From: Micrococcaceae bacterium Sec5.7
GTDB lineage: Bacteria > Actinomycetota > Actinomycetes > Actinomycetales > Micrococcaceae
Length of the DNA: 64,000 bases
Assembly: GCA_039636785.1 (NCBI GenBank)
Contig: CP144169.1
Span: 1,550,001-1,614,000 of the forward strand
Direction: 5' to 3'
The notes below the pieces were generated by a model, which was not told the origin of the DNA, did no database searches, and worked only from the letters and a program-made list of their open reading frames with translations. The position numbers and the translations under genes are program-made. Each line of letters opens with the position of its first letter. Within the stretch, counting starts at the first letter, position 1. Of the stretch, positions 49,015 through 57,995 are shown piece by piece.

Positions 49015-49698
49015 TTAGACGGAGCGGCCGTCCAGCTTGTCCTGGATACGACGCGCCACCTCGGCGGTGGGTGTCGAGCGGGAAAAAACGGCCACTACCA
49101 GGTCATCCTCGGCGGGGATGGATGCAGGGTCCCCCTGCGGCAGCACCCCGAAAATGCGGCGCACCGCCAGCAGCTCGTGTTCCAGGTTCTTGAGGGAACC
49201 ACGGGGCGAATCCAGCATCATTTCGCGCAGCACGTAGTTATGTGTTGACGTGACCGCGGCGGCGAACCGGATTGCATCAAGGGTTGATACGCCTGGAAGC
49301 GCCTGGCGGAGGTAGTCGGAGAACAGCCGTTCATAGCGGGAGACCATGATCGTTTCCCGGTCCCGGAGTGCGGGCACCGCCTGCACCACGTGGTAGCGCT
49401 TTTGGGCCACTTTCCGGCGTTCGGAAAACTTCCCGAAGACCAGTGCCGCGGCCTGGCAGACAGCCGCCCACGGATCCGGATGGCTCGCCGCCAGGTAGGT
49501 GGTCAGCTCACTGAGCAAGGCTTCGTGGTCCGCAAAGATTACGTCTTCCTTGGCGCGGAACTGGCGGAAGAAGGTGCTGCGGGAGATTCCGGCGGCCTGG
49601 GCAATGTCGTCCACGCTGGTCGGGTCATAGCCATTGTCGGTGAACAGATCCAGGGCGGCCTCGGCCACCTCGGAACGGAAATTAGCCACTGATGCCAT
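49015..49698 (-). CDS. TetR-family regulator of the beta-oxidation operon
   Basis: A 227-residue regulator with an N-terminal TetR HTH (about 8-52: VAEAALDLFTDNGYDPTSVDDIAQAAGISRSTFFRQF) and a longer ligand-binding part. It is the last gene of the operon and overlaps the thiolase gene by 17 nt, so it is co-expressed with four fatty-acid degradation enzymes and likely represses them through the palindromes at 55.1 kb, released by an acyl-CoA. That target is inferred. Confidence 0.9.
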   Translation of the reverse strand: MASVANFRSEVAEAALDLFTDNGYDPTSVDDIAQAAGISRSTFFRQFRAKEDVIFADHEALLSELTTYLAASHPDPWAAVCQAAALVFGKFSERRKVAQKRYHVVQAVPALRDRETIMVSRYERLFSDYLRQALPGVSTLDAIRFAAAVTSTHNYVLREMMLDSPRGSLKNLEHELLAVRRIFGVLPQGDPASIPAEDDLVVAVFSRSTPTAEVARRIQDKLDGRSV

Positions 49699-50881
49699 CC
49701 CGGTACAGTAGCAGCGCGTCGCCCTGTCCGCCGCCGCCGCAGAGCGCGACGGCGGATTTGCCGCTGCCGCGCCGCATCAGCTCATGGACGGCAGAGACCA
49801 CCAGCCGCGCTCCGGAGGCTCCAATCGGATGTCCGAGGGCGATGGCCCCGCCGTTGACGTTGACCTTGTCCAAACTGAGGCGCAGTTCCGCCGCTGAGTG
49901 CGCCACCACCGAGGCGAACGCCTCGTTGATCTCCACGAAGTCAAGCTCCTCCGCCGTCCAGCCGGCGCGGGCCAGGGCCGCGGTGATTGCCTGCGCCGGC
50001 TTGTCCGGCAGCGCTGTGTCCGGCCCGGCGATCTGCCCGGCGGGGCCGACGACGGCGAGCACCTCAAGCCCGTGGGCATCGGCGTAAGCGCGGGTCACCA
50101 TCACGACGGCGGCGGCGCCGTCGCTCAGCGGCGAGGCATTGCCTGCCGTGACGGTCCCCGCCGCCGTGAAGGCCGGCTTCAGTCCGGCCAGCACCTCCTT
50201 GGTGGACTGCGGGCGGACGCCCTCGTCCTGGCTTACGAGTGCGGGTGCGCCGCGTTTCTGCGGCACCGCAAGGGGGGAAATCTCGGCGCTGAATCTCCCC
50301 TCGTCCTGGGCGGCGGCCGCCCGCTGGTGGGACAACGCCGCGATAGAGTCCTGCTCCTCGCGGGAGAGCTGAAGCTCAGCATTGGCGCGGTCCGTGGCAA
50401 TGCCCATCAGCTCCTGGTCAAAGGCATCCGTGAGTCCATCGTGGCCGGCCGAGTCCACGGCCGTGATGCCACCGTAGAGGTAGCCTGCGCGCGAGCCGGT
50501 GAGCAGGTGCGGCGCCTGGCTCATGGATTCCTGGCCGCCGGCGACGACGACGTCTGCCTCGCCGAGTTTGAGCAGCCTGACGCCCTGGATGATGGCACTC
50601 AGCCCGGAGAGGCAGACCTTGTTCACGGTGACGGCGGGGGTGCTGAGCGGTATTCCTGCCGCAACGGCGCTTTGGCGCGCCGGGTTCTGGCCCGCACCGG
50701 CCGTCAGCACCTGGCCCACGATGACCGCATGGACGGCCGCCGGCTCGATCCCGGAACGTTCCAGGGCTGCGGCGATGGCGGCGGCGCCAAGCTGCACAGC
50801 GCTCAGCGAGGACAGCTGCCCCATCAGTTTTCCTTGGGGCGTACGGGCCGCGCCCACAATGACTATGTCCTGGCGGCTCAT
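49682..50881 (-). CDS. Acetyl-CoA C-acyltransferase (thiolase)
   Basis: A 399-residue type II thiolase cutting 3-ketoacyl-CoA to acetyl-CoA. The nucleophilic cysteine is in VNKVCLSGLSAI (about 89), with GHPIGASGAR and the second cysteine in CGGGGQGDAL. ATG 50881 overlaps the acyl-CoA ligase stop by 4 nt. The frame extends upstream but that portion is the ligase antiframe. Confidence 0.95.
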   Translation of the reverse strand: MSRQDIVIVGAARTPQGKLMGQLSSLSAVQLGAAAIAAALERSGIEPAAVHAVIVGQVLTAGAGQNPARQSAVAAGIPLSTPAVTVNKVCLSGLSAIIQGVRLLKLGEADVVVAGGQESMSQAPHLLTGSRAGYLYGGITAVDSAGHDGLTDAFDQELMGIATDRANAELQLSREEQDSIAALSHQRAAAAQDEGRFSAEISPLAVPQKRGAPALVSQDEGVRPQSTKEVLAGLKPAFTAAGTVTAGNASPLSDGAAAVVMVTRAYADAHGLEVLAVVGPAGQIAGPDTALPDKPAQAITAALARAGWTAEELDFVEINEAFASVVAHSAAELRLSLDKVNVNGGAIALGHPIGASGARLVVSAVHELMRRGSGKSAVALCGGGGQGDALLLYRDGISG

Positions 50882-52503
50882 TTGGTGCCCTCCTTTCTGG
50901 TGCTGATGTCCAGGGCGCGCAATCGCGACTTCAGGACCTTGCCGGTGGAGTTGTGGGGGAGCTCCTCGGGGAAAAGGATCCTGTCCGGAACCTTGAATCC
51001 GGCGATGAGGCCCTTCACGTGCGAGCGGATCTCCTCGGCCGTGACCGAGCTGGAGCTGCTGCGGATCACAAAGGCCACCGGCCGTTCGCCCCATTTCTCG
51101 TGCGGGACGCCAATCACGGCCACGTTCAGTACCGCGGGGTGGCTGATGATGGCTTGCTCCACTTCGATGGTGGAGATGTTTTCGCCGCCGGAGATGATGA
51201 TGTCCTTGGCCCGGTCCTTGAGCTGGATGTAGCCGTCGGGATGCATGACGCCGAGGTCTCCGGTGTGGAACCAACCGCCGCGGAAGGCGTCGGCTGTGGC
51301 CTCGGGATCCTTGAAATAACCAAGCATCACGTTGTTGCCCCGCAGCACGATCTCGCCCAGGGTTGCACCGTCGGCCGGGACGTCGCGCATGTCCAGGTCC
51401 ACGATGCGCGCCGTCTCGGCCTGCAGCATCCCCACACCCTGCCGGGAGATCTTCACGGCTCTGTCCTGGACGGACAGATCATCCCACGCCGCTTGGTACT
51501 CACAGATGGTGTAGGGACCATACGCCTCGGTCAGCCCATAAACGTGGACCACGTTGATCCCGATTGACTCCAGGGAGGTGATGATCGCGGGCGACGGCGG
51601 CGCTCCCGCCGTCGTGATCCGTAGCGGCAGCTCCAGTGTGTGGGCCTGGGGTGCGCCGGCGATGATGCTGCACACCGTTGGGGCGCCGCACAGGTTGGTG
51701 ACGCCGAGGGTGTCGATGGCGTCCCAGACGGTGTCCGCGCGCACGGCCCGCAGGCAGATGTGGACGCCGGCCACCGCCGTAATGGCCCACGTGGTGCACC
51801 AGCCGTTGCAGTGGAACATCGGAAGCGTCCAGAGGTAGCGCGTGTCGCCGGTAAAGTGATTGTGGAAGGTTTCCCCGAGCGAGTTCAGATAGGCCCCGCG
51901 GTGCGAGTACAGCACGCCCTTGGGCTTGCCCGTGGTGCCTGAGGTGTAGTTCAGGGTGATCGGGGCGCGTTCGTCCTGGACGCCCCACGGAAGATCTGCG
52001 TCCCGGATTTCCGGCGCGGCGAGGAAATCCGCATACTGCGTAGCGCCCAGGCCCGCCGGGACATCCGGGTATTTGATGGTGCTGTCAGGCACTTCGACCA
52101 CCTCGGCCAGCTGCGTCAGACCCAGGTCCAGTCCCGCGACGGTGCCCAGCAGTTCCGAATCGGCAAACAGCAGCCTGGCTTCGGAGTGCTCCAGGATGTA
52201 CTGGAGCTCCCGGGCGGTCATCCGCGAATTCAGGGCCACCAGGACACCACCGGCCAGGGGGACAGCAAAGTGGGCAATCAGCAGTTCCGGCACGTTGGGA
52301 CACAAGAAGGCCACCCGATCGCCGCGCTGGATCCTGCTCTTGATCACCTTGGCCAGCCGCTGGACTTCGGCAGCGAAGTCCCGGTAGGTGTAGGACCGGT
52401 CCCCGTGGATGATCGCCGTCTTCTGCCCGAACACCTCGGCCGACCGCTGCAGGAACCGCAGAGGGCTCAGCGGAGATTCATTGGGAAGCTCAAATGTGGT
52501 CAT
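50878..52503 (-). CDS. Fatty-acid/acyl-CoA ligase (AMP-forming)
   Basis: A 541-residue adenylate-forming enzyme activating a carboxylic acid to its CoA ester. AMP-binding P-loop: LNYTSGTTGKPKGVLYSH; A5-like VYGLTEAYGP; hinge GWFHTGDLGVMHPDGYIQLKDR; and C-terminal ISGGENIS with the lysine in PHNSTGKVLKSRL. The likely substrate is a medium or long fatty acid, as it belongs to a beta-oxidation operon. GGAxGxA-type bases lie ahead of the ATG; the acyl-CoA dehydrogenase gene ends 10 nt upstream. Confidence 0.94.
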   Translation of the reverse strand: MTTFELPNESPLSPLRFLQRSAEVFGQKTAIIHGDRSYTYRDFAAEVQRLAKVIKSRIQRGDRVAFLCPNVPELLIAHFAVPLAGGVLVALNSRMTARELQYILEHSEARLLFADSELLGTVAGLDLGLTQLAEVVEVPDSTIKYPDVPAGLGATQYADFLAAPEIRDADLPWGVQDERAPITLNYTSGTTGKPKGVLYSHRGAYLNSLGETFHNHFTGDTRYLWTLPMFHCNGWCTTWAITAVAGVHICLRAVRADTVWDAIDTLGVTNLCGAPTVCSIIAGAPQAHTLELPLRITTAGAPPSPAIITSLESIGINVVHVYGLTEAYGPYTICEYQAAWDDLSVQDRAVKISRQGVGMLQAETARIVDLDMRDVPADGATLGEIVLRGNNVMLGYFKDPEATADAFRGGWFHTGDLGVMHPDGYIQLKDRAKDIIISGGENISTIEVEQAIISHPAVLNVAVIGVPHEKWGERPVAFVIRSSSSSVTAEEIRSHVKGLIAGFKVPDRILFPEELPHNSTGKVLKSRLRALDISTRKEGTK

Positions 52504-52512
52504 GGTGAATCC

Positions 52513-53694
52513 TTAGGCGAAGGCGCTTTGTCCGGTGACATCGCGGCCGATCAATAGGGTCTGAATGCTTTGCGTGCCTTCATAGGTATGAATGGATTCG
52601 ATGTCCAGCAGGTGCCGGATCACGTGGTTTTCCAGCAGGATGCCATTGCCGCCCAACATGTCACGGGCAATGGAAGCCAGCTCGCGGGCCTTGCGGGTGT
52701 TGTGGTACTTCGCCATCGCGGCCTGGGTGGGGCGCATCTGGCCGGCCGCATCAAGGCCCGCCAAGTGGAAACAATGCAGCTGCATGCTGGTCAGCTCCGA
52801 GAGCATGTACGCGAGCCGATCCTGGACCAGCTGGAATTTCGCCAGCGGTTTGCCGAACTGTGTCCGCTGCGTGGCATAGTTCAACGCGGCTTCATAGACG
52901 GCGGTGGCGTGGCCGAGCGCGGACCAGGCCACACCCAAACGCGTGGCAACCAGGACTTCGGACGTGTCCTTGAACGTGCGGGCACCGGGCAGCAGGCTAG
53001 CCTTTGGAATTCGCACGTTATTGAGCTTGATCCGGGCCTGGTGGATGGCGCGCAGCGAGGCCTTTCCGGTGATGGTCTCGGCCTCGTAACCCTCCCGGTC
53101 CTGTTCCACCAGGAAGCCGCGGACATTGCCGGCATCATCGCGTGCCCAGACCACCGTGACATCCCCGACGGAGCCGTTGCCGATCCACTTTTTCTCGCCA
53201 TTGAGGACGTAATCCTCCCCGTCGAGTGAGGCGGTGGTTTCCAGGGCGACGGAATCCGAGCCGTGGTCGGGCTCCGTCAGGGCGAAGGCGCCGAGCTTTT
53301 CGCCGCGGGCCAGCGGTCCCAGCCAGGTCCTGCGCTGGGCTTCCGAGCCAAAAAGGGCAATCGTCCGCAGCACCAGGCCGCCCTGGACTGCGATCACCGT
53401 GCCCAGCGAACCATCCCCACGGGAAACCTCCATATTGACCAGTCCGGCGGCCAGCGGGGACATCGGCTCCAAGCCCTGCACGTCAATGCCATCGGCCAGC
53501 AGGTTCATAGTGCCCATCCGCTTGGCCAGGTGGGCGGGGAACTCGGCGCGTTCCCAGTAGTCGTTCATCTGCGGCAGGGCCTCCTCGGTGAAGGCCCGGG
53601 CACGCCTCCACACCTCGCGTTCGGGTGCGGGAATGTTCGCGAAGACGGCGTAGTAGTCCGTGTCCAGTGGTGCGGCGACGTCATAGTCAGGCAT
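52513..53694 (-). CDS. Acyl-CoA dehydrogenase (glutaryl-CoA dehydrogenase-like)
   Basis: The 393-residue flavoprotein has the acyl-CoA dehydrogenase motifs AFALTEPDHGSDS and KKWIGNGSVGDV, and near the end IESIHTYEGTQSIQTLLIGRDVTG with the catalytic glutamate in YEGT, the position used by glutaryl-CoA and medium/long chain members. Overall it is closest to the glutaryl-CoA dehydrogenase branch, so the substrate could be glutaryl-CoA or another acyl-CoA. Second gene of the operon; 80 nt separates it from the 3-hydroxyacyl-CoA dehydrogenase. Confidence 0.92.
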   Translation of the reverse strand: MPDYDVAAPLDTDYYAVFANIPAPEREVWRRARAFTEEALPQMNDYWERAEFPAHLAKRMGTMNLLADGIDVQGLEPMSPLAAGLVNMEVSRGDGSLGTVIAVQGGLVLRTIALFGSEAQRRTWLGPLARGEKLGAFALTEPDHGSDSVALETTASLDGEDYVLNGEKKWIGNGSVGDVTVVWARDDAGNVRGFLVEQDREGYEAETITGKASLRAIHQARIKLNNVRIPKASLLPGARTFKDTSEVLVATRLGVAWSALGHATAVYEAALNYATQRTQFGKPLAKFQLVQDRLAYMLSELTSMQLHCFHLAGLDAAGQMRPTQAAMAKYHNTRKARELASIARDMLGGNGILLENHVIRHLLDIESIHTYEGTQSIQTLLIGRDVTGQSAFA

Positions 53695-53774
53695 GGGCTT
53701 GCATCCTTAGCGGGAAGTTGTTTGAAGAACGGCGTGGAGGGCGCGGGGGTGAACTGGGGCGGGCCGCGCCCGGT

Positions 53775-55046
53775 CTAGTCGGCGAATCCGGAGCCCGGGT
53801 GGAAATCCCTTCCCCAGACGCGCCGGGAGGCGCCGCTGAGGTCAAGGAGCGGTGTAAGGCCCCCCTGATGCTGCGGGAAGTTGGCGCCGAGAAGCATGCA
53901 CAGATCCACTTCCGCCGGACCGGCGACCACCTTTTCGGCCAGCATCAGGCCCACTTCCTCGGCCAGGGCATCAAGGATCCGTGTCCTGATGGCGTCTGCG
54001 TCAGGGGGCGGTGCCGGACTGCCGACGTCGGCACGCGGCAGCAGGTCGGCCGCCTCGGGAAGCACGGTGCCGGACTTATCCAGGTAGCCGCGCAGCCGGG
54101 CATCCGCAATGGCTGCCAGGCTCGTGCTGACATAAAAACGGTCCGGGTAGGCGCAGTGCATGGTCTCGCAGATGTGCAGCTGGACTGCGGGTCCGATGAA
54201 ACCCAGCAGCGTCAGCGGAGTCATGGGCAGTCCCAGTGGGTCCAGGGCATGATCCGCCAGTTCAATATCCGCCCCGTCATCAATGATCTGCAGCAGTTCG
54301 CAGAACAGCCGGGTCAGGATCCGGTTCACCACAAAGCCCGGAGTATCCGTCACCAGGACCGCAGTCTTGCCCAGAAGCCGGGCGAGCGAACAGGCGGTGG
54401 CGAGGCCGACGTCGTCGTTCTTTTCAGTCCTGATGATTTCCACGAGCGGCAGCACGGCCACAGGATTGAAGAAGTGCAGTCCCACCAGGCGTTCCGGATG
54501 GACCAGGCAGTGGCCCATCGCCGTCACGGAGAGGGACGAGGTGTTGGTCAGCAGCAGCGCATCGCTGCGCAACAGCGGCTCGATCTCCGCGAAGACAGCA
54601 CGTTTGACGCTCAGCTCCTCGAAGACGGCCTCAATGACCACGTCACAGTTCCGGTACTCGCGCTTGTCCACCGTTCCGCGGACGAGACGGCCCAGCTCCC
54701 GCGCCGCAGTTTCGTCGAGTTGCCCGCGGCACACCTGCTTGTCCAGGTGTGCGGCGATCCAGGCTAGCGCGCCATCCACCTTGGCCTGGGACAGATCGGT
54801 GATCAGGACCGGAACTCCAAGCTGCTGGGCAAAGACCATGGCGAGCTGGCTGGCCATGAGCCCCGCTCCGATCACTCCAACGCTGCGGACGGGGCGGGGG
54901 TCGGCGCCGGGAGCGCCTGCCGCCGCCTGCCGTTCAGGGTCCAGGAGGGCCGCGGCATAGGCACGGGCCGACTTTCCAGGCGATTTGCGGGCATCTTTGC
55001 CAGCCCCCGCGAGCGGGCCGGTTTCTACGACAGTGTCAGGAACCAT
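53775..55046 (-). CDS. 3-hydroxyacyl-CoA dehydrogenase
   Basis: The 423-residue enzyme oxidises 3-hydroxyacyl-CoA. NAD fold at VGVIGAGLMASQLAMVFAQ (about 56-74), catalytic H in GLHFFNPVAVLPLVEIIR, and the 3HCDH C-terminal domain (DTPGFVVNRILTRLFCELLQIID, GPAVQLHICETM). The first 50 residues are low complexity (GKDARKSPGKSARAYAAALL) and look like the interdomain linker of a fused hydratase-dehydrogenase that lost its hydratase part. First gene of the operon, directly behind two operator-like palindromes. No enoyl-CoA hydratase is in the operon. Confidence 0.9.
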   Translation of the reverse strand: MVPDTVVETGPLAGAGKDARKSPGKSARAYAAALLDPERQAAAGAPGADPRPVRSVGVIGAGLMASQLAMVFAQQLGVPVLITDLSQAKVDGALAWIAAHLDKQVCRGQLDETAARELGRLVRGTVDKREYRNCDVVIEAVFEELSVKRAVFAEIEPLLRSDALLLTNTSSLSVTAMGHCLVHPERLVGLHFFNPVAVLPLVEIIRTEKNDDVGLATACSLARLLGKTAVLVTDTPGFVVNRILTRLFCELLQIIDDGADIELADHALDPLGLPMTPLTLLGFIGPAVQLHICETMHCAYPDRFYVSTSLAAIADARLRGYLDKSGTVLPEAADLLPRADVGSPAPPPDADAIRTRILDALAEEVGLMLAEKVVAGPAEVDLCMLLGANFPQHQGGLTPLLDLSGASRRVWGRDFHPGSGFAD

Positions 55047-55061
55047 AACACCGTTCTATCG

Positions 55062-55098
55062 TGAACCTCAGTGTCATGTCAAATGAAACTGAGTTTCA
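55062..55098. promoter_or_regulatory. Two operator-like sites upstream of beta-oxidation operon
   Basis: TGAAACTGAGTTTCA (55084-55098) is a perfect 7+1+7 palindrome. TGAACCTCAGTGTCA (55062-55076) is a weaker copy on the same axis 22 bp away. They lie 16-52 nt upstream of the first gene and are the expected size of TetR sites. Confidence 0.75.
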
Positions 55099-55315
55099 AC
55101 GAATGGTGCGCGGACGCTTGACCGCCGCTGAGGATGAACCGCGACCTCTTGGATTTCGCGAATCTTCTGGGATGTTCCCCTCTAGCAGGCATGAAGGCCG
55201 TTGTGCCCGATGTGCACACTTTGGGCTTCCGGCCGGTGGTGCCGGTACCCGGCTGATTCGGTCTCGGAACGCTCCCGCGAGTGTCCAGTGTTTGCAGGAG
55301 CGTGGGGCCGGTACT

Positions 55316-55334
55316 AGTCCCACCTCGGGCACAG
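55316..55334 (+). repeat. Right copy of 19-bp direct repeat (candidate att site)
   Basis: AGTCCCACCTCGGGCACAG is identical to the tRNA-Leu 3' end at 25175. The preceding bases (GCCGGTACT) do not continue the tRNA, so this is not a second tRNA gene. Confidence 0.75.
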
Positions 55335-55348
55335 AGTTACTTTGACGA

Positions 55349-55378
55349 GCAGAAAACCCCTTTCCCGGGGGTTTCTGC
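55349..55378 (+). terminator. Terminator after the right repeat
   Basis: GCAGAAAACCCC and GGGGGTTTCTGC pair around a short loop, followed by CTT. It lies 15 nt after the tRNA-like repeat, where a tRNA-Leu terminator would be expected, and no gene precedes it. Confidence 0.8.
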
Positions 55379-55477
55379 CTTAAGCGTCTGCCGTCGGCTG
55401 CTTCGCGCCCGTAGTGTTGACCCACGGGTCGTGTTTACGTCCAGCTTGGCCCCGGCACCGGAGGAGAGGCAACGAAC

Positions 55478-56761
55478 ATGACGAGAACGACGGGTGTGGC
55501 ATCACGGCTGGCCGAAGCGCTGGCCACAGTCCTGGGTACCAATGAGATCCCGGTCCGGCTGCGCGCCTGGGACGGCTCGGAAGCCGGCCCGCCCGACGCG
55601 CCGGTTATCGTGTTCCGGTCCCGGCGGGCCTTGCGCCGGATCCTCTGGTCGCCCGGACAGCTTGGTCTGAGCCGCGCCTACGTCGCCGGAGAAATTGATG
55701 CTCCGGGCGATGTCTTCGCGGCCTTCACCGCGCTGAGTTCCGCCGGCAAGTTCGCCGAGCCCGGACCGTTCCGGCCGCCGACCGGAAGGGAACTTTGGAC
55801 GCTGCTCAAGACTGCAGTCCGGCTCGGCGCACTGGGGCCGAATCCCGCGCCGCCCCCGGAAGAGGCGAATGTCGCCCGGCACGGCCGGCGGCATTCCAAG
55901 AGCCGCGACGCCGCGGCGATCTCGCACCACTACGACGTCGGCAACGACTTCTACGCCGTCGTCCTCGGTCCGTCGATGGTTTACTCCTGCGCGGTCTGGA
56001 ACGACGAGCGCACGGGTCTGGACGCCGCCCAGGACGCAAAACTCGATCTGGTCTGCCGCAAGCTTGGGCTGCAGCCTGGCATGCGGGTGCTGGACGTAGG
56101 CTGCGGCTGGGGCAGCTTTGCCCTGCATGCCGCGCAGCGCTATGGGGTCACGGTCATCGGGGTCACGCTCTCCGCCGAACAGGCGAGGCTGGCCCGCAAA
56201 CGTGTGGCCGAAGCCGGGCTGACCGACCGCGTAGACATCCGGGTCCAGGACTACCGCGACGTCGACGACGGACCGTTCGACGCGATCAGCTCCATCGGCA
56301 TGTCCGAGCACGTCGGCCGCGCGCAGATCGCCCACTATGTCGCCCATCTGCAGAACCTACTGCGCCCCGGCGGCCGGTTGCTCAACCACGCCATCTCGTG
56401 GAACGCCGGACCGACCCGCCCGGACCCCGACTCCTTCATTCCCCGCTACGTCTTTCCCGACGGCGAGATGCTCAGCCTCGCCGAGATGATCGGCGCACTC
56501 GAATCCGGCGGACTGGAAGTGCTCGACGTCGAGGGTCTGCGCCGACACTATGCACTGACCCTCCGGGCCTGGGTGCAGCGCCTGGAAGAACACTGGGATG
56601 AGGCCGTGCAGACCGCCAGCGTAGGACGGGCCCGGGTATGGCGGCTGTACATGGCCGCCAGCGCCCTGGGCTTCGAGGCTGGAATAACGGGCGTCAACCA
56701 GGTGCTCGTGCAACGCCCCGGCGGCACCGAACCGCCGCTTCGCCGGACCGCCTGGATCTGA
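55478..56761 (+). CDS. Cyclopropane-fatty-acyl-phospholipid synthase-type methyltransferase
   Basis: A 427-residue SAM-dependent enzyme. HHYDVGNDFYAVVLGPSMVYSC (about 149-170), VLDVGCGWGSFALHAAQRYG (about 205-224), ISSIGMSEHVG and the later FPDGEMLSLAEM match CFA synthases, which methylenate unsaturated phospholipid acyl chains at the membrane. GGAGAGG precedes the ATG by 8 nt. It is the first full gene to the right of the presumed island end. Confidence 0.93.
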   Translation: MTRTTGVASRLAEALATVLGTNEIPVRLRAWDGSEAGPPDAPVIVFRSRRALRRILWSPGQLGLSRAYVAGEIDAPGDVFAAFTALSSAGKFAEPGPFRPPTGRELWTLLKTAVRLGALGPNPAPPPEEANVARHGRRHSKSRDAAAISHHYDVGNDFYAVVLGPSMVYSCAVWNDERTGLDAAQDAKLDLVCRKLGLQPGMRVLDVGCGWGSFALHAAQRYGVTVIGVTLSAEQARLARKRVAEAGLTDRVDIRVQDYRDVDDGPFDAISSIGMSEHVGRAQIAHYVAHLQNLLRPGGRLLNHAISWNAGPTRPDPDSFIPRYVFPDGEMLSLAEMIGALESGGLEVLDVEGLRRHYALTLRAWVQRLEEHWDEAVQTASVGRARVWRLYMAASALGFEAGITGVNQVLVQRPGGTEPPLRRTAWI

Positions 56762-56871
56762 GGGTGCGAGATTCGGGGTGCGCTGGAACCCGTCAACGAT
56801 CACCAGACCCCTGGGTCAAGCTCGACCCCGTCCCTGTAACTTACAGCGCTGGAGCCTGCTGGATGGACGAA

Positions 56872-57123
56872 TCAATCGGCGGTGATCTCTGCAGTGCTGG
56901 CGTCGTTCAGGCTAACAACAAGTGTCTTGAGACTGCTGAATACTCCGTGTCCTGCAATGACATTGATTTTGGCGCACTCCGGACCCTCGCAGTACAGCCG
57001 GCCGTCTTCAACGATGGCTATATTCCAAAGACGGAGGTCCGGTCCCGGGAGGGAATTTCCGGAGTCTGAACCGATAACCAGGTCAAAATGGGGCACTGCG
57101 GTTTGCTTCCGTCCTCGGTACAT
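56872..57123 (-). CDS. Small hypothetical frame
   Basis: An 83-codon frame with a protein-like stretch (GPDLRLWNIAIVEDGRLYC, then KINVIAGHGVFSSLKTLVVS). I do not recognise the family and the start overlaps the end of a dead transposase. It may be a relic. Confidence 0.3.
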   Translation of the reverse strand: MYRGRKQTAVPHFDLVIGSDSGNSLPGPDLRLWNIAIVEDGRLYCEGPECAKINVIAGHGVFSSLKTLVVSLNDASTAEITAD

Positions 57124-57313
57124 TTGGCGCGATTCGCTGATGTATGTCGTGCTGCTCGGCCAGGACGGCGTCGACGAGGCGGATCAGGGAGCCGGGCCCG
57201 GGCCTTCCGCGGCCGATCCTCGGAACTCGGATCTGTTGCAAGGTGGCCGCAATCAAGGTGGTGTCGTTCACGATCCCGCCGGTCAAGACGGCCGAAACCA
57301 TCAGGCCGCCGTC
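57083..57313 (-). pseudogene. IS5-family transposase remnant
   Basis: The segment VLTGGIVNDTTLIAATLQQIRV and VPRIGRGRPG resembles the middle of IS5-type (IS427/IS4811-like) transposases, ahead of the missing DKGY aspartate block. Frames before and after are lost. It is a fragment only. Confidence 0.7.
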
Positions 57314-57387
57314 AGCACATCCAGCCTCGCGCCAGGGCGGTGGATGCGGAAGGGCCGTCGGTTCCTCACCGCGGGTCAGCGCCACTC

Positions 57388-57770
57388 CTACGATGCGGGC
57401 GGCCCGCTCCTGGACGCCTGCTCGTCCATCCACAGCACTCCCCAGTGGTGGCCGTCGAGGTCGCGGAACGCGCGGCTGTACATGAAGCCGAGATCCGATG
57501 GGTCGTAGGTTTGCGTACCTCCGGCCGCGATGGCTTTGTCGGCGAGGGCATCTACATCCGCGCGGCTGTCCGCGGAGAGGGCGAGGATCGCCGCCGTCGA
57601 GTTCTGGGTGTCGGCGATCGGTTGACTAGTGAACTCGGCGAATTTGGCGTGGGTGAGGAGCATGGCGTAGATCGTGTCGCTGAACACGATGCACGCGGCC
57701 GTCTCATCGGTGAAGTTCTCGTTGATCGTGTAGCCAAGGGCAAGGAGCTTCCCAAAAAGGGTCTGTGAGA
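57388..57770 (-). pseudogene. VOC/glyoxalase-fold protein, damaged N-terminus
   Basis: The C-terminal 100 residues are normal for small VOC proteins (FSDTIYAMLLTHAKFAEF, ADVDALADKAIAAGGTQ, SRAFRDLDGHHWGVLWMD). Upstream in the same frame comes LALGYTINENFTDETAACIV, which belongs to the family, but the first strand and its ligands are not readable, suggesting a truncation. It may still be expressed from GTG 57687. Confidence 0.65.
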
Positions 57771-57791
57771 GTGCCGTCCGGGCTGTCTCAG

Positions 57792-57995
57792 CTAAACGGC
57801 CGGATTCACCACGTCCTCAAGTTGAGTGCTGTCGAAGAACCGGACCTCGCCTGTCTCCTGGAAAAAGACCGGGACCATCGACGTGTTCAGGTTTTTCGAG
57901 GTTTCGTAAATCTCGGGACCGCTTCCGTGTTTGCGCGCTATGGTTCCAACTATGTCCGTACCGCGAACCCTGACCGTTCGATATTTGTAGCTCAT
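57792..57995 (-). CDS. Small conserved-looking hypothetical protein
   Basis: A 67-residue protein beginning MSYKYRTVRVRGTDIVGTIARK and ending with FFDSTQLEDVVNPAV. ATG 57995 follows GAGGAG with good spacing. It has the composition of a folded small beta protein without signal peptide. Family not recognised. It lies just upstream of the damaged VOC gene on the same strand. Confidence 0.6.
   Translation of the reverse strand: MSYKYRTVRVRGTDIVGTIARKHGSGPEIYETSKNLNTSMVPVFFQETGEVRFFDSTQLEDVVNPAV

Larger units (their letters stand above)
25191..55334. mobile_element. Putative eroded genomic island at tRNA-Leu
   Basis: The region is bounded by the 19-bp direct repeats at 25175 and 55316. Outside it lie dense housekeeping genes to the left and a terminator that looks like the original tRNA-Leu terminator to the right. 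Inside are insertion sequences, a toxin-antitoxin pair, several broken genes, and catabolic and transport clusters. No intact integrase, relaxase or replication gene was recognised, so the element would be non-autonomous or old. Presence of rnz and hrpB inside argues for caution: part of the block could be native. Confidence 0.5.

Noticed and set aside
55316..55334. A second tRNA-Leu gene
   Set aside because: Only the 3' 16-19 bases match; bases before it do not form the rest of a tRNA.
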